Below are positions 1 through 7,372 of a stretch of DNA of 16,916 bases, piece after piece. The notes beneath the pieces were generated by a model that was not told the origin of the DNA, did not search any database, and saw only the letters and a list, made by a program, of their open reading frames with translations. Source of the stretch: DASTCC01 sp035711465. Lineage in GTDB: Bacteria > Acidobacteriota > Vicinamibacteria > Vicinamibacterales > SCN-69-37. Position 1 is the stretch's first letter. Each line of letters opens with the position of its first letter. The position numbers and the translations under genes are program-made. The stretch lies in assembly GCA_035711465.1 (NCBI GenBank), contig DASTCC010000378.1, positions 1-16,916 of the forward strand, read 5' to 3'.

Positions 1-136
1 ACCCTCGGCGCCGGCGCTACGCGCCGGGCCTCGGGGTGTTGCGCGGGCCCGCGTCCGCGCAGCGTCTCGGACCCTCGGCGTCGGCGCTACGCGCCGGGCC
101 TCGGGGTGTTGCGCGGGGCCCGCGTCCGTGCAGCGT
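1..136. repeat. 70-bp GC-rich tandem duplication (intergenic)
   Basis: A unit starting ACCCTCGGCG occupies 1-70 and recurs almost unchanged at 71-136. The differences I see are C to T at unit position 11, one extra G in the G-run, and C to T near the end. Each unit contains a strong hairpin. In unit 1, CCGGCGC (11-17) and GCGCCGG (21-27) pair around TAC. Unit 2 keeps the stem with one G-T wobble. More copies may lie beyond the left edge. No coding potential is evident. It lies just downstream of the minus-strand amidase operon, so the hairpins could help end or stabilise that transcript, which is inference. Confidence 0.8.
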
Positions 137-243
137 GACCCGCCGTCACCTGTCGTGACCCGCCATCACCCGTCGTCACTTGTCGTGACCCGCCGTCACC
201 TGCCGTGACCGGTCGTCACCTGTCGTAACCCGTCGTAACCAGT
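134..243. repeat. 10-bp-period tandem repeat, about 11 units
   Basis: Eleven consecutive 10-mers of consensus CGTSACCYGY run from 134 to 243. The core alternates between GTGAC and GTCAC in most of the array, so neighbouring units form dyads such as GTGAC-N5-GTCAC (135-149). The last two units on the right have drifted to GTAAC. The array runs into the 3' end of the amidase gene: its TGA stop is read from 218-216, inside a unit, and its last residues are encoded by repeat DNA. The period equals about one helical turn. It has no spacer/repeat architecture and is not a CRISPR. Confidence 0.85.
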
Positions 244-1829
244 CGCGGCGCCAGCCGCGCCTTGCTTCCCTGCTCGAACGCATACGCGTACCTGATGAGC
301 GCCGCTTCGGACCACGCGGTGCCGATGAACGAGATCCCGACCGGGAGGCCTGACGTCATACCGGCGGGCACGGTGATCGACGGATAGCCGGCGACGGCGC
401 CGGGTGTCGAGCTCGAGCCGAGGTAGTGATCGCCGTTGACGAGATCGATCGTCCAGGCGGGACTGACCGTCGGCGCGATCAGCGCGTCGAGCCGATGCGT
501 TCTGAGCGCCTGATCGATGCCCTCGGCGCCGGCGAGGCGACGGCCTTTCGCGAGCGCCTCGAGATATGCCTTGTCCGTGAGCGGACCCTTCTTTTCCGCC
601 ATCACGAAGAGCTCCTGCCCGAAGTGCGGCATCTCCTTGTCGCGCTGCGCTGCGTTGAAGGCGATGACGTCGGCGAGCGTCTTGACGCGCAAGCCCTTGC
701 GCGACGCGAGATAGGCGTTCAGATCGGCCTTGAACTCGTAGAGCAGTACTTCGAGCTCGCTGTCGTCGTAGGCGCCGGCATTCGGCAGATCGACGGGATC
801 GACGATCTCGGCGCCGAGCGCCTTCAGTCTGCCGATCGCGTCCTCGAAGACGCGGTCGGCGGGAGGGCTGTAGCCGGTGAAGCGGCCGCGCATCACGCCG
901 AGGCGCACGCCTTTCAGCGCGCCGGGAGAAAGATCGCGCGTGTAGTCGGTGATGTGCCGGTCGGCTGCGGCGGTTGCGGCATCGCGGGCATCGATCGCGG
1001 CGATCGCGTTGAGCACGATCGCGGCGTCGCGGACCGTGCGCGTCATCGGGCCCGGCGTGTCCTGGGTGTGCGAGATCGGCACGATGCCGGCGCGGCTCGC
1101 CAGGCCGACGGTGGGCTTGATGCCGACCAGGCCGTTCACGGCCGAGGGGCAGACGATCGATCCGTCGGTCTCGGTGCCGAGGCCCACCGCGGCGAGGTTC
1201 GCCGAGATCGCCGCGCCGGTGCCGGAGCTCGAGCCGCAGGCGTTGCGATCGAGCGCGTACGGATTCCTGACCAGCCCGCCGCGCGCGCTCCAGCCGCTCA
1301 CCGACTTCGTCGATCGGAAGTTCGCCCACTCGCTGAGGTTGGTCTTGCCGAGAATCACGGCGCCGGCCTCGCGCAGCCGCGTGACCACGAACGCGTCGCG
1401 ATCGGGCGCCGGCCCCTCGAGCGCGAGCGAGCCGGCGGTCGTCATCATGCGATCGGCGGTGTCGATGTTGTCCTTGATCAACACCGGGATGCCGTGAAGC
1501 GGACCGCGCGCACCTTTCTCCTTGCGTTCCCGATCGAGCACGTCGGCGATCGAGAGCGCGTCGGGATTGATCTCGATCACGCTGCCGAGCTTCGGGCCGC
1601 TGCGATCGATCGCGTCGATGCGCGCCAGGTAGAGCTCGGCGATCCTCCGTGCGGTGAGACGGCCGGCCGACATCGCCTCCTGGAGCGCATCGACCGTCAT
1701 CTCCTCGAGCTCGAACGATGCCGCCGACGCCGCCGGCGAACTCGAAACCGGCGGCGCAGGCCCACCGCCGCAATTCGCGGCGGCCACGACGCTCGCGAGC
1801 ACGACGCCCGCGCCGATCGTCAGGCGCAC
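216..1829 (-). CDS. Exported amidase-signature family hydrolase
   Basis: This 537-aa protein belongs to the amidase-signature (AS) family, which hydrolyses amide bonds through a Ser-cisSer-Lys triad. The triad is visible: Lys119 in GIPVLIKDNID, Ser200 in CGSSSGTGAA and nucleophile Ser224 in TETDGSIVCPS, with the family's usual 24-residue Ser-Ser spacing. Residues 1-20 form a hydrophobic signal peptide ending in AAANC. Cys20 could be a lipidation site, but Asn at -1 is atypical for a lipobox, so plain secretion is also possible. The start is GTG at 1829, 4 nt after the upstream amidase stop, with GAGGG upstream. The two genes are probably one operon with coupled translation. The C-terminal tail (VTTGYDR) is encoded by the tandem repeat. 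The natural substrate is unknown; AS enzymes act on peptide, acyl and aryl amides. This is not the GatA subunit, because it is exported and no gatB or gatC is nearby. Confidence 0.9.
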   Translation of the reverse strand: MRLTIGAGVVLASVVAAANCGGGPAPPVSSSPAASAASFELEEMTVDALQEAMSAGRLTARRIAELYLARIDAIDRSGPKLGSVIEINPDALSIADVLDRERKEKGARGPLHGIPVLIKDNIDTADRMMTTAGSLALEGPAPDRDAFVVTRLREAGAVILGKTNLSEWANFRSTKSVSGWSARGGLVRNPYALDRNACGSSSGTGAAISANLAAVGLGTETDGSIVCPSAVNGLVGIKPTVGLASRAGIVPISHTQDTPGPMTRTVRDAAIVLNAIAAIDARDAATAAADRHITDYTRDLSPGALKGVRLGVMRGRFTGYSPPADRVFEDAIGRLKALGAEIVDPVDLPNAGAYDDSELEVLLYEFKADLNAYLASRKGLRVKTLADVIAFNAAQRDKEMPHFGQELFVMAEKKGPLTDKAYLEALAKGRRLAGAEGIDQALRTHRLDALIAPTVSPAWTIDLVNGDHYLGSSSTPGAVAGYPSITVPAGMTSGLPVGISFIGTAWSEAALIRYAYAFEQGSKARLAPRLVTTGYDR

Positions 1830-1833
1830 GCGA

Positions 1834-3654
1834 TCAGCCCTCGAATCCGACAGGCTTCCGGAGATGGAACCCGGCCTTGTCCTGAAACGCCTTGGCGAGC
1901 GCCAGGAGCGGCTCTTCGCCGAACGGGCGCGCGAAGAAGGTCACGTTCGTCGGCGTCCCGGCGGCGACGAAGCCGTTCGGCACGTTGATCGCCGGATAGC
2001 AGGCCAGGTTCGCCATGGTCGAATGCCGCTGCGCGGGGCTCTGCGGGCGCGGCGGCTCGCCGCCCCGGCCGCGTCCGGCGCCGCGCCCTGCGGCCGCCGG
2101 ATCCGCTGCCGCTGCCGCCGCAGGATCGCCCGCGCCTTCGCCGCGGCCGGCGCCTCGCCCTCGTCCGCCGCCACCGCCGCCGCTCGAAGCGACGAGGTAG
2201 ACGTCGACGCCGGCCGTCGCCGCGGCGAGGTCGGTCATCATCATCATCCGCAGCCGCTGCGCCTGCAGGAACTCGACCGCCGGCACGAGCCGCGCGGTCT
2301 GCCGGCCCATCCGCGTCCCGGCCATCTTGCCGCTGCGGACGAGCTCGTCGAAGTACGCGAGCGACTCGACGCCAAGGCTGCTGACGCCGGTCTGCGACTC
2401 GGGAATCGTCAACGGGATGAAGTTGGCGACGCCGATCGATCGCAGCGTGCTCAGCACGGCGTCCGCGTTCGCCTTCCACTCCGGGTTGGTGATGTCGTCG
2501 AACGACTCCTTGATGTAGCCGACGCGCAGCGTCCTGACGTCGAGCCCGGCGTTCCAGTTGAACGGCACGTCGGCGACGCTCATGTCGCGCCCGTCGGGCT
2601 TCGCGATCGCCTGCATGACGATGGCGCAGTCCTCGGCGTAGCGGCAGATCGGCCCCAATCGATCCTGCGTCCACGACAGCGCCATCACGCCGTAGCGGCT
2701 GATCCGGCCGAACGTCGGCCGCAGCCCCGCCAGCCCGCATCGGGCCGACGGGCTGAGAATCGAACCGCTGGTCTCGGTGCCGATCCCGAACGCCATGCAT
2801 CCGGCCGCCGTCGCCGAGGACGGACCCGCCGACGATCCGCTCGATCCCTGCGCGACGTCCCACGGGCTGTTGGTGCGGCCGCCGAACCACTGATCGCCGG
2901 CGGCGAGCTCGCCCGTCGACACCTTCGCGATCAGCACCGCGCCCGCGGCCTCCAGCATCTCGACGACGCTGGCGTCGTAGTCGAGCACCTGATCTTTCAG
3001 CGGCGCCGCGCCCCACGTCGTCGGATGCCCCTTGACCGCGATGATGTCCTTCGCGCCCCACGGAATCCCGTGCAGCGGTCCCTTGTAGCGGCCCTTCGCG
3101 ATCTCCCCGTCGGCGCGCGTCGCCTGCGCGCGCGCGAGGTCGTCGAGGAAGGTGACGACGCAATTCAGCTTGCCGTTGTAGCGGTGAAGCCGCGCGAGAT
3201 ACATCTCGGTGAGCTCGAGCGACGACACCTGCTTCGTCCGGACCAGCTCGGCCAGATGGCGCACCGGCCAGAAGGCGACGTCCTCGAGCTTCGCCGGCCG
3301 CTTCACCGCCGGCGCCCCGCTGAGCTTGAACGGACGCCGGGTCTTGTCGACGACGATGCCCGGCGCCATGGGGCTGAAGTGAAACGGCGGCGAGACGTCA
3401 CTGGGAATGTGAATCCTGCGAACTTCCTCGTAGCGCGTCAGGCTCTGGTTGGCCGACTGCACCATCGCCTGCCGATCCGCCTCGGGCAGATCGATGCCCG
3501 AGAGCTTCAACGCGTCGGTGACCATGGCGAGCGTGACGCGATCCTGGGCGGCGTCCTGCATCCGCGTCCAGATCACGCCAGGGACGAGCGTCGAGCCGAG
3601 ACCCAGGCTCGCGAAATGGGTCATGAAGCGACGACGAGTATCGTCAAGAGACAT
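1834..3654 (-). CDS. Exported amidase-signature enzyme with Tat-like signal and Gly/Arg/Ala-rich insert
   Basis: A 606-aa AS-family hydrolase. The triad is Lys202 (GIPWGAKDII), Ser274 (GSSGSSAG) and nucleophile Ser298 (TETSGSILSPS). I chose the ATG at 3654 because GAGGAG lies 5 nt upstream (3660-3665) and because it places RRRFM followed by a hydrophobic stretch at residues 7-29, a plausible twin-arginine signal. An earlier in-frame start at 3720 would add 22 residues before this signal. Residues about 30-130 precede the amidase fold and resemble the extended N-terminus of some secreted amidases. Between VDVYLVAS and MANLACYPAINVPNGF the protein carries a low-complexity segment (residues about 490-545) that interrupts an otherwise normal C-terminal core. 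It is first in the operon, 4 nt ahead of the second amidase. The pair may act on different amides in the periplasm, which is inference. Confidence 0.9.
   Translation of the reverse strand: MSLDDTRRRFMTHFASLGLGSTLVPGVIWTRMQDAAQDRVTLAMVTDALKLSGIDLPEADRQAMVQSANQSLTRYEEVRRIHIPSDVSPPFHFSPMAPGIVVDKTRRPFKLSGAPAVKRPAKLEDVAFWPVRHLAELVRTKQVSSLELTEMYLARLHRYNGKLNCVVTFLDDLARAQATRADGEIAKGRYKGPLHGIPWGAKDIIAVKGHPTTWGAAPLKDQVLDYDASVVEMLEAAGAVLIAKVSTGELAAGDQWFGGRTNSPWDVAQGSSGSSAGPSSATAAGCMAFGIGTETSGSILSPSARCGLAGLRPTFGRISRYGVMALSWTQDRLGPICRYAEDCAIVMQAIAKPDGRDMSVADVPFNWNAGLDVRTLRVGYIKESFDDITNPEWKANADAVLSTLRSIGVANFIPLTIPESQTGVSSLGVESLAYFDELVRSGKMAGTRMGRQTARLVPAVEFLQAQRLRMMMMTDLAAATAGVDVYLVASSGGGGGGRGRGAGRGEGAGDPAAAAAADPAAAGRGAGRGRGGEPPRPQSPAQRHSTMANLACYPAINVPNGFVAAGTPTNVTFFARPFGEEPLLALAKAFQDKAGFHLRKPVGFEG
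2020..2187 (-). other. Low-complexity Gly/Arg/Ala/Pro insert within the amidase
   Basis: About 55 residues made of GGGGGG, GRGRGAGRG, AAAAAA and GRGRGGEPPRP-type runs sit inside the AS domain of the 1834-3654 gene, just before the conserved YPAINVPNGF strand. The reading frame stays open through it, so it is an in-frame expansion and not a frameshift. It is probably a disordered surface loop. Confidence 0.85.
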
Positions 3655-4022
3655 GCACACTCCTCGATCACCTGCCGAACGGCACATCGCCCGAAATTGC
3701 CGGACTGACAGAGCGCCCAATGCTCGTATGCGAAGCCGCCCGATGACAAGAGGACAAGCTGCGTCCGGGTGTTTCTGCGTGTCATGATCGCTTCATCATC
3801 CGAGATCCTGGCCGTCGTTCGCGCGCCTCGGCGCAATGTGACGAGGACCGGTGGGACGTGACGAGACGCTAGCGTGCCGAGATCAGGCGGTGGAGATCAA
3901 GCGCGAACCGGTGTCACTTTTGGGTGCCGGCGCGCGATTCGAGCCGGTTTCAGGCCTGTTCTTGACGACGCCTGGAACACGAGCGCGACAGCAGACGTTG
4001 TATCTCAGGAGGAGGCGGAGCA
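3655..4022. other. Gene-free upstream region between divergent genes
   Basis: These 368 bases separate the minus-strand amidase operon from the plus-strand small secreted protein and should hold promoters for both. I see no convincing CDS; the short open frames here lack a good ribosome site and family resemblance. A TTGACG at 3962-3967 resembles a -35 box for the plus gene, but I cannot pair it with a well-spaced -10. A loose inverted pair, GAACCGG (3905-3911) and CCGGTTT (3944-3950), is also present. No riboswitch was recognised. Confidence 0.5.
4007..4018 (+). promoter_or_regulatory. Strong ribosome binding site AGGAGGAGG
   Basis: An extended purine-rich Shine-Dalgarno, AGGAGGAGGCGG, precedes the ATG at 4023. 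It is the best ribosome site in the window. It fixes the start of the small secreted protein and rules out the longer open frame beginning at 3851. Confidence 0.75.
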
Positions 4023-4442
4023 ATGCGACAACTGACGACGTGGATGATGGCTGTGGCGCTGCTGATCGCGCCGATCGCGGCCCAGACGAGCGTGCCGAAG
4101 GAGCTCGCGGCCCTTCAGGGGACGTGGGTGATCGTCACCGCGAACGGCGAGTCCGTCGAGGGCGGTGCGGAGATCACGCTGACGTTCAGCGGCGACAAGT
4201 ACAACCAGGGCATCAACGGCGAGATCGTCGAGCGCGGCACGATCAAGGTCGATGCGTCCAAGAAGCCGATGACGATCGACTTGAACATCGCCGAGGGCAA
4301 CGACGCGGGCAAGCTCCAGCTCGGCGTCATCGAAGTGAGCGGCACGACGATGACCGGCAATCTCGGCGCGCCGGGCGCGAAGGATCGGCCAGCCACGTTG
4401 ACGGCGGCCGGAGCCTTCGCGTTCACCGCGCGCAAGAAATGA
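4023..4442 (+). CDS. Small secreted protein, TIGR03067-like (LQGTW motif)
   Basis: A 139-aa protein. Residues 1-20 are a signal peptide (MRQLTTWMMAVALLIAPIAA), followed by QTS. The mature part begins with KELAALQGTWVIVTANGE, typical of the uncharacterised TIGR03067 family common in Planctomycetes and Acidobacteria. Alternating polar and hydrophobic strands with ITLTFSGDKY and GTIKVDASKKPMTIDL suggest a small beta-barrel or lipocalin-like fold. The function of the family is not established. The start is set by the strong upstream ribosome site. It ends 12 nt from the convergent secreted protein, with a shared hairpin between them. Family assignment is from pattern recognition only. Confidence 0.8.
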   Translation: MRQLTTWMMAVALLIAPIAAQTSVPKELAALQGTWVIVTANGESVEGGAEITLTFSGDKYNQGINGEIVERGTIKVDASKKPMTIDLNIAEGNDAGKLQLGVIEVSGTTMTGNLGAPGAKDRPATLTAAGAFAFTARKK

Positions 4443-4445
4443 GTC

Positions 4446-4470
4446 GAAGGCCGATCAGGCCTTCTTCTTG
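4446..4470. terminator. Compact hairpin between convergent genes
   Basis: GAAGGCC (4446-4452) pairs with GGCCTTC (4458-4464) around the loop GATCA. On the plus strand it is followed by TTCTTGG, a weak T-rich tail. The right arm and loop overlap the last codons and stop of the minus-strand gene. The position between two convergent stops fits a terminator for the plus gene. The U-tract is poor, so efficiency is uncertain. Confidence 0.4.
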
Positions 4471-4886
4471 GCGACGATCGTGCCGCTCTCGACTTCGGAC
4501 CCGTCGCCGCCCTTGACCGCGTACGTGCCCTTCATGTCGGCGCCCGCGACAGTCGCCTGCACCGTGATCTCCGCGCCGCCATCGGGCGTCAACATCTTCA
4601 TCGTCACCTTGTCGTCGGCAACGACGACGGACGTGAAGTTGGTGGTGTAACCCTGTCCGTCGTTGGGCTGCGGCGCGGCGGAGCCGCCAAGCTTGCCGTC
4701 GGTGCCTCGCACGAAGGTGAAGGTGACCGTGCCGCCGCTGCCGCCGGTCCACGAGCCGTTCCAGGTGCCGATCAGCGCCTTTTCCAGGCCGCTGGCCGGC
4801 GCAGGCTTCTGCTGCTGTGCTTGCGGCGCCGCAACGCCGGTCGAGACGAGCAGCGCCGCCAACATGAGGGAAAGAACCGTTTTCAT
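4455..4886 (-). CDS. Small secreted protein with a GTWNGSW motif, function unknown
   Basis: A 143-aa protein. I start it at ATG 4886, not at the longer open frame, because GGAGG lies just upstream and the sequence then opens with a clean signal peptide (MKTVLSLMLAALLVSTGVAA). The mature part has a Gln/Pro/Ala linker and then LIGTWNGSW, TVTFTFVRGTDGKL, AEITVQATVAGADMKGTY and a Lys-rich tail. This looks like a short all-beta domain, with a GTW opening reminiscent of the convergent neighbour but no clear overall similarity. I cannot assign a function. A GC-rich hairpin (CCGGCC 4905-4910, GGCCGG 4917-4922) lies in its presumed 5' untranslated region. Confidence 0.8.
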   Translation of the reverse strand: MKTVLSLMLAALLVSTGVAAPQAQQQKPAPASGLEKALIGTWNGSWTGGSGGTVTFTFVRGTDGKLGGSAAPQPNDGQGYTTNFTSVVVADDKVTMKMLTPDGGAEITVQATVAGADMKGTYAVKGGDGSEVESGTIVAKKKA

Positions 4887-5086
4887 GAAAGCCTCCAGGT
4901 CAGGCCGGCCGGGGTCGGCCGGTACTACTATCCGCGAGATTGACGAGGACGGCACGCCGGAAGTTGCCTGCCGTTGGCGCCGTCAGCCGAATTGGGGTGC
5001 GTCATGGCACCGCTAATCCCGGCGCCGCCCCGGCCCTGCGCCGCCTGCTGTCGTATCCTGTCGATGCTTTGACGGCACGAACGGCG
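4887..5086. promoter_or_regulatory. Divergent intergenic region upstream of the aromatic operon
   Basis: This 200-bp region lies between the minus-strand secreted protein and the start of the six-gene operon, so it should carry the operon promoter. The hairpin CCGGCC/GGCCGG with loop GGGGTC is at 4905-4922. I find no convincing sigma-70 pair; TTGACG at 4940 lacks a matching -10. No regulator gene of the MarR or TetR type, often found with such clusters, is present in the window. Confidence 0.35.
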
Positions 5087-7372
5087 TTGAAAGTAGCGGT
5101 CATCGGCGGCGGCCCTGCGGGCCTGTACCTCGCGCTGCTGCTCCGTAAGGCGCGCCCCGACGCGGCCGTCACCGTCCTCGAGCGCAACCGGCCGGACGAC
5201 ACCTTCGGCTGGGGCGTCGTCTTCTACGACCAGACGCTCGAGAACTTCCGCGCCGCGGACCCGGAGACCTTCGCCGCGATCACCGACAGCTTCGCGCACT
5301 GGGACGACATCGACGTCCACGTCCGCGACCGGGTGATCACGTCCGGCGGGCACGGCTTCGCCGGCATCGCGCGCAAGCGGCTGCTCCAGATTCTTCAGCA
5401 GCGGGCGCGCGATCTCGGCGTCACGATGCATTTCGAAACCGAGGTCGCCGCCGACGACGATCTCGCGCGCTGGGGCCTCGACGACGCGACCGTCGTCGTC
5501 GCTGCCGACGGCGCCAACAGCGCCGTCCGGGCGCGCCTGGCCACGCACGTCAAGCCGGACCTCCAGGTGGGCACGGCGAGGTTCATCTGGCTCGGCACGA
5601 CGCTGCCGTTCGACGCCTTCACGTTCTACTTCGTCGAGAACGCCGACGGCGTCTTCCAGGCGCACTGCTATCGCTTCGACGCCAACACCTCGACGTTCAT
5701 CGTCGAATGCGACGAGCGATCGTGGCGCAGCGCCGGGTTCGATCGGCTCGATCTCGACGGGACGGTCGTCGCCTGCGAGGCGCTGTTCGCGCCGTGGCTC
5801 GGCGGCCATCGGCTGATGTCCAACGCCCGGCATCTGAAGGAACCGTGGAGCCGGTTCGTGCGCGTGCGCAACGAGCGCTGGTTTCACGATCGGGTCGTGC
5901 TGGTCGGCGACGCCGCGCATACGGCGCATTTCTCGGTCGGATCCGGCACCAAGCTGGCGATGGAGGACGCCATCGCGCTGGCGCGTGAGCTGGCCACGGA
6001 CGCGCCGCTCTCCGAGGCGCTCGGCCGCTACGAAGCCGAACGGATGACGGAGGCGCTCCGTCTGCAGAACGCGGCGCGCAACTCGACCGAGTGGTTCGAG
6101 AACGTTCGCCGCTACATCCGCCTCGAGCCCGAGCAGTTCACCTACTCTCTGCTCACCCGCAGCCAGCGGGTCAGCCACGAGAACCTGCGTTTGCGCGACG
6201 CCGCGTACCTCACCGGCGTCGAGCGCTGGTTCGCCGCGGGCCAGGCCGTGGCGGGCGAGCCCACGCCGCCACCGATGTTCACGCCGTTCACGCTTCGCGG
6301 CCTGACGCTCGCCAACCGCGTCGTCGTCGCGCCGATGGACATGTACTCCGCCGTCGACGGCACGCCGACGGATTTTCACTTCGTCCACCTCGGCACGCGC
6401 GCGCTAGGCGGCGCCGGACTGGTGATGACCGAGATGGCCTGTGTGTCGGCGGAGGGCCGGATCACGCCGGGCTGCGCGGGTTTGTATCGGGCCGATCATC
6501 TGTCGGCGTGGCGGCGGATCGTCGCCTTCACGCACGAGCACAGCGAGGCGAAGATCGGCCTGCAGCTCGGTCACGCCGGCGGCAAGGGGTCGATCAAAGT
6601 GCCATGGGAAGGCACGGAGATCCCGCTCGACTCGGGGAACTGGGAAGTGATCGCGCCCTCCGCGGTGCGCTTCGCGCCGACCTCGCACGTGCCGCGGGCG
6701 ATGACGCGCGACGATCTGACGCGCGTCCGCGACCAGTTCGTCGCCGCGGCACAGATGGGCATCGCAGCGGGGTTCGATCTGCTCGAGCTGCACTGCGCGC
6801 ACGGCTATCTGCTGTCGAGCTTCATCACGCCGCTGCTCAACCAGCGCGACGACGAGTACGGCGGCTGCCTCGAGAACCGGCTGCGGTACCCGCTCGAGGT
6901 GTTCGCGGCGATCCGGCAGGTCTGGCCGGCCGATCGGCCGATGTCCGTGCGCATCTCCGCCATCGACTGGGTGGAGGGCGGCGTGGCCGGCGACGACGCC
7001 GTCGTGATCGCGCGGGCGTTCAAGGAGGCCGGCGCCGACATCATCCACGTGTCCACCGGCCAGACGTCGGTCGACGCGAAACCGGTGTACGGGCGGATGT
7101 ACCAGACGCCGTACAGCGATCGCATCCGCAACGAGGTCGGCGTGCCGACTATCGCGGTGGGCGCGATCACGGAGGCGGATCAGGTGAACGCGATCATCGC
7201 CGCCGGCCGCGCCGATCTCTGCGCGCTGGCGCGGCCGCATCTGACCGACCCGTTCTGGACGCTGCGCGCGGCGGCCGAGCTGGGGTACAAGAAGCAAGCC
7301 TGGCCGGTGCAGTACCTCACCGGCCGACGGCAGCTCGAACGGTTGCTCGAGAGGAAGGCATCGACGTCATGA
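5087..7372 (+). CDS. abmA: 2-aminobenzoyl-CoA (or salicylyl-CoA) monooxygenase/reductase fusion
   Basis: About 761 aa with two flavin domains. Residues 1 to about 390 are a PHBH-type FAD monooxygenase: GGGPAGLY (7-14), DGANSAVR (141-148) and GDAAHTAHF (274-282). Residues about 398-755 are an old-yellow-enzyme reductase with the His pair of LELHCAHGYL (His569, His572) and the DEYGG segment. This fusion is characteristic of 2-aminobenzoyl-CoA monooxygenase/reductase of Azoarcus evansii, which uses O2 and NAD(P)H to hydroxylate C5 and then reduce the ring; databases also call it salicylyl-CoA 5-hydroxylase/oxidoreductase. The start is uncertain. The open frame begins at TTG 4940, but the FAD fold starts at TTG 5087 (KVAVIGGG), which matches the usual N-terminus. 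TTG 5069 is also possible, and none has a good ribosome site. It is first in the operon, and its stop overlaps the next ATG (ATGA). The adjacent RidA-family gene favours the amino substrate over salicylate. Confidence 0.85.
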   Translation: MKVAVIGGGPAGLYLALLLRKARPDAAVTVLERNRPDDTFGWGVVFYDQTLENFRAADPETFAAITDSFAHWDDIDVHVRDRVITSGGHGFAGIARKRLLQILQQRARDLGVTMHFETEVAADDDLARWGLDDATVVVAADGANSAVRARLATHVKPDLQVGTARFIWLGTTLPFDAFTFYFVENADGVFQAHCYRFDANTSTFIVECDERSWRSAGFDRLDLDGTVVACEALFAPWLGGHRLMSNARHLKEPWSRFVRVRNERWFHDRVVLVGDAAHTAHFSVGSGTKLAMEDAIALARELATDAPLSEALGRYEAERMTEALRLQNAARNSTEWFENVRRYIRLEPEQFTYSLLTRSQRVSHENLRLRDAAYLTGVERWFAAGQAVAGEPTPPPMFTPFTLRGLTLANRVVVAPMDMYSAVDGTPTDFHFVHLGTRALGGAGLVMTEMACVSAEGRITPGCAGLYRADHLSAWRRIVAFTHEHSEAKIGLQLGHAGGKGSIKVPWEGTEIPLDSGNWEVIAPSAVRFAPTSHVPRAMTRDDLTRVRDQFVAAAQMGIAAGFDLLELHCAHGYLLSSFITPLLNQRDDEYGGCLENRLRYPLEVFAAIRQVWPADRPMSVRISAIDWVEGGVAGDDAVVIARAFKEAGADIIHVSTGQTSVDAKPVYGRMYQTPYSDRIRNEVGVPTIAVGAITEADQVNAIIAAGRADLCALARPHLTDPFWTLRAAAELGYKKQAWPVQYLTGRRQLERLLERKASTS

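Noticed and set aside
134..243. Possible CRISPR array
   Set aside because: The 10-bp units are contiguous, with no unique spacers and no cas genes.
426..1988. 520-codon plus-strand open frame over the first amidase
   Set aside because: Antisense shadow of a gene with an intact Ser-Ser-Lys triad; Arg-rich composition and no family motifs.
1834..3654. GatA subunit of the Glu-tRNA(Gln) amidotransferase
   Set aside because: The protein has an export signal and a low-complexity insert, and there is no gatB or gatC nearby; the amidase motifs alone do not imply GatA.
1654..3708. 684-codon plus-strand open frame across the amidase operon
   Set aside because: It lies opposite two convincing amidases, is rich in Arg/His/Asp/Ala as expected for a GC-driven antisense frame, and has no recognisable domain.
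3962..3990. Sigma-70 promoter starting with TTGACG upstream of the small secreted protein
   Set aside because: No acceptable -10 hexamer occurs at 16-18 nt spacing, so I do not call a promoter.
3851..4516. 221-codon plus-strand frame overlapping the small secreted protein
   Set aside because: The frame starting at 4023 has the strong ribosome site and a signal peptide; this one is Arg/Asp-rich with no motif.
4928..6388. 486-codon minus-strand open frame under the fusion enzyme
   Set aside because: Shadow frame; the plus strand has FAD and old-yellow-enzyme motifs in order.
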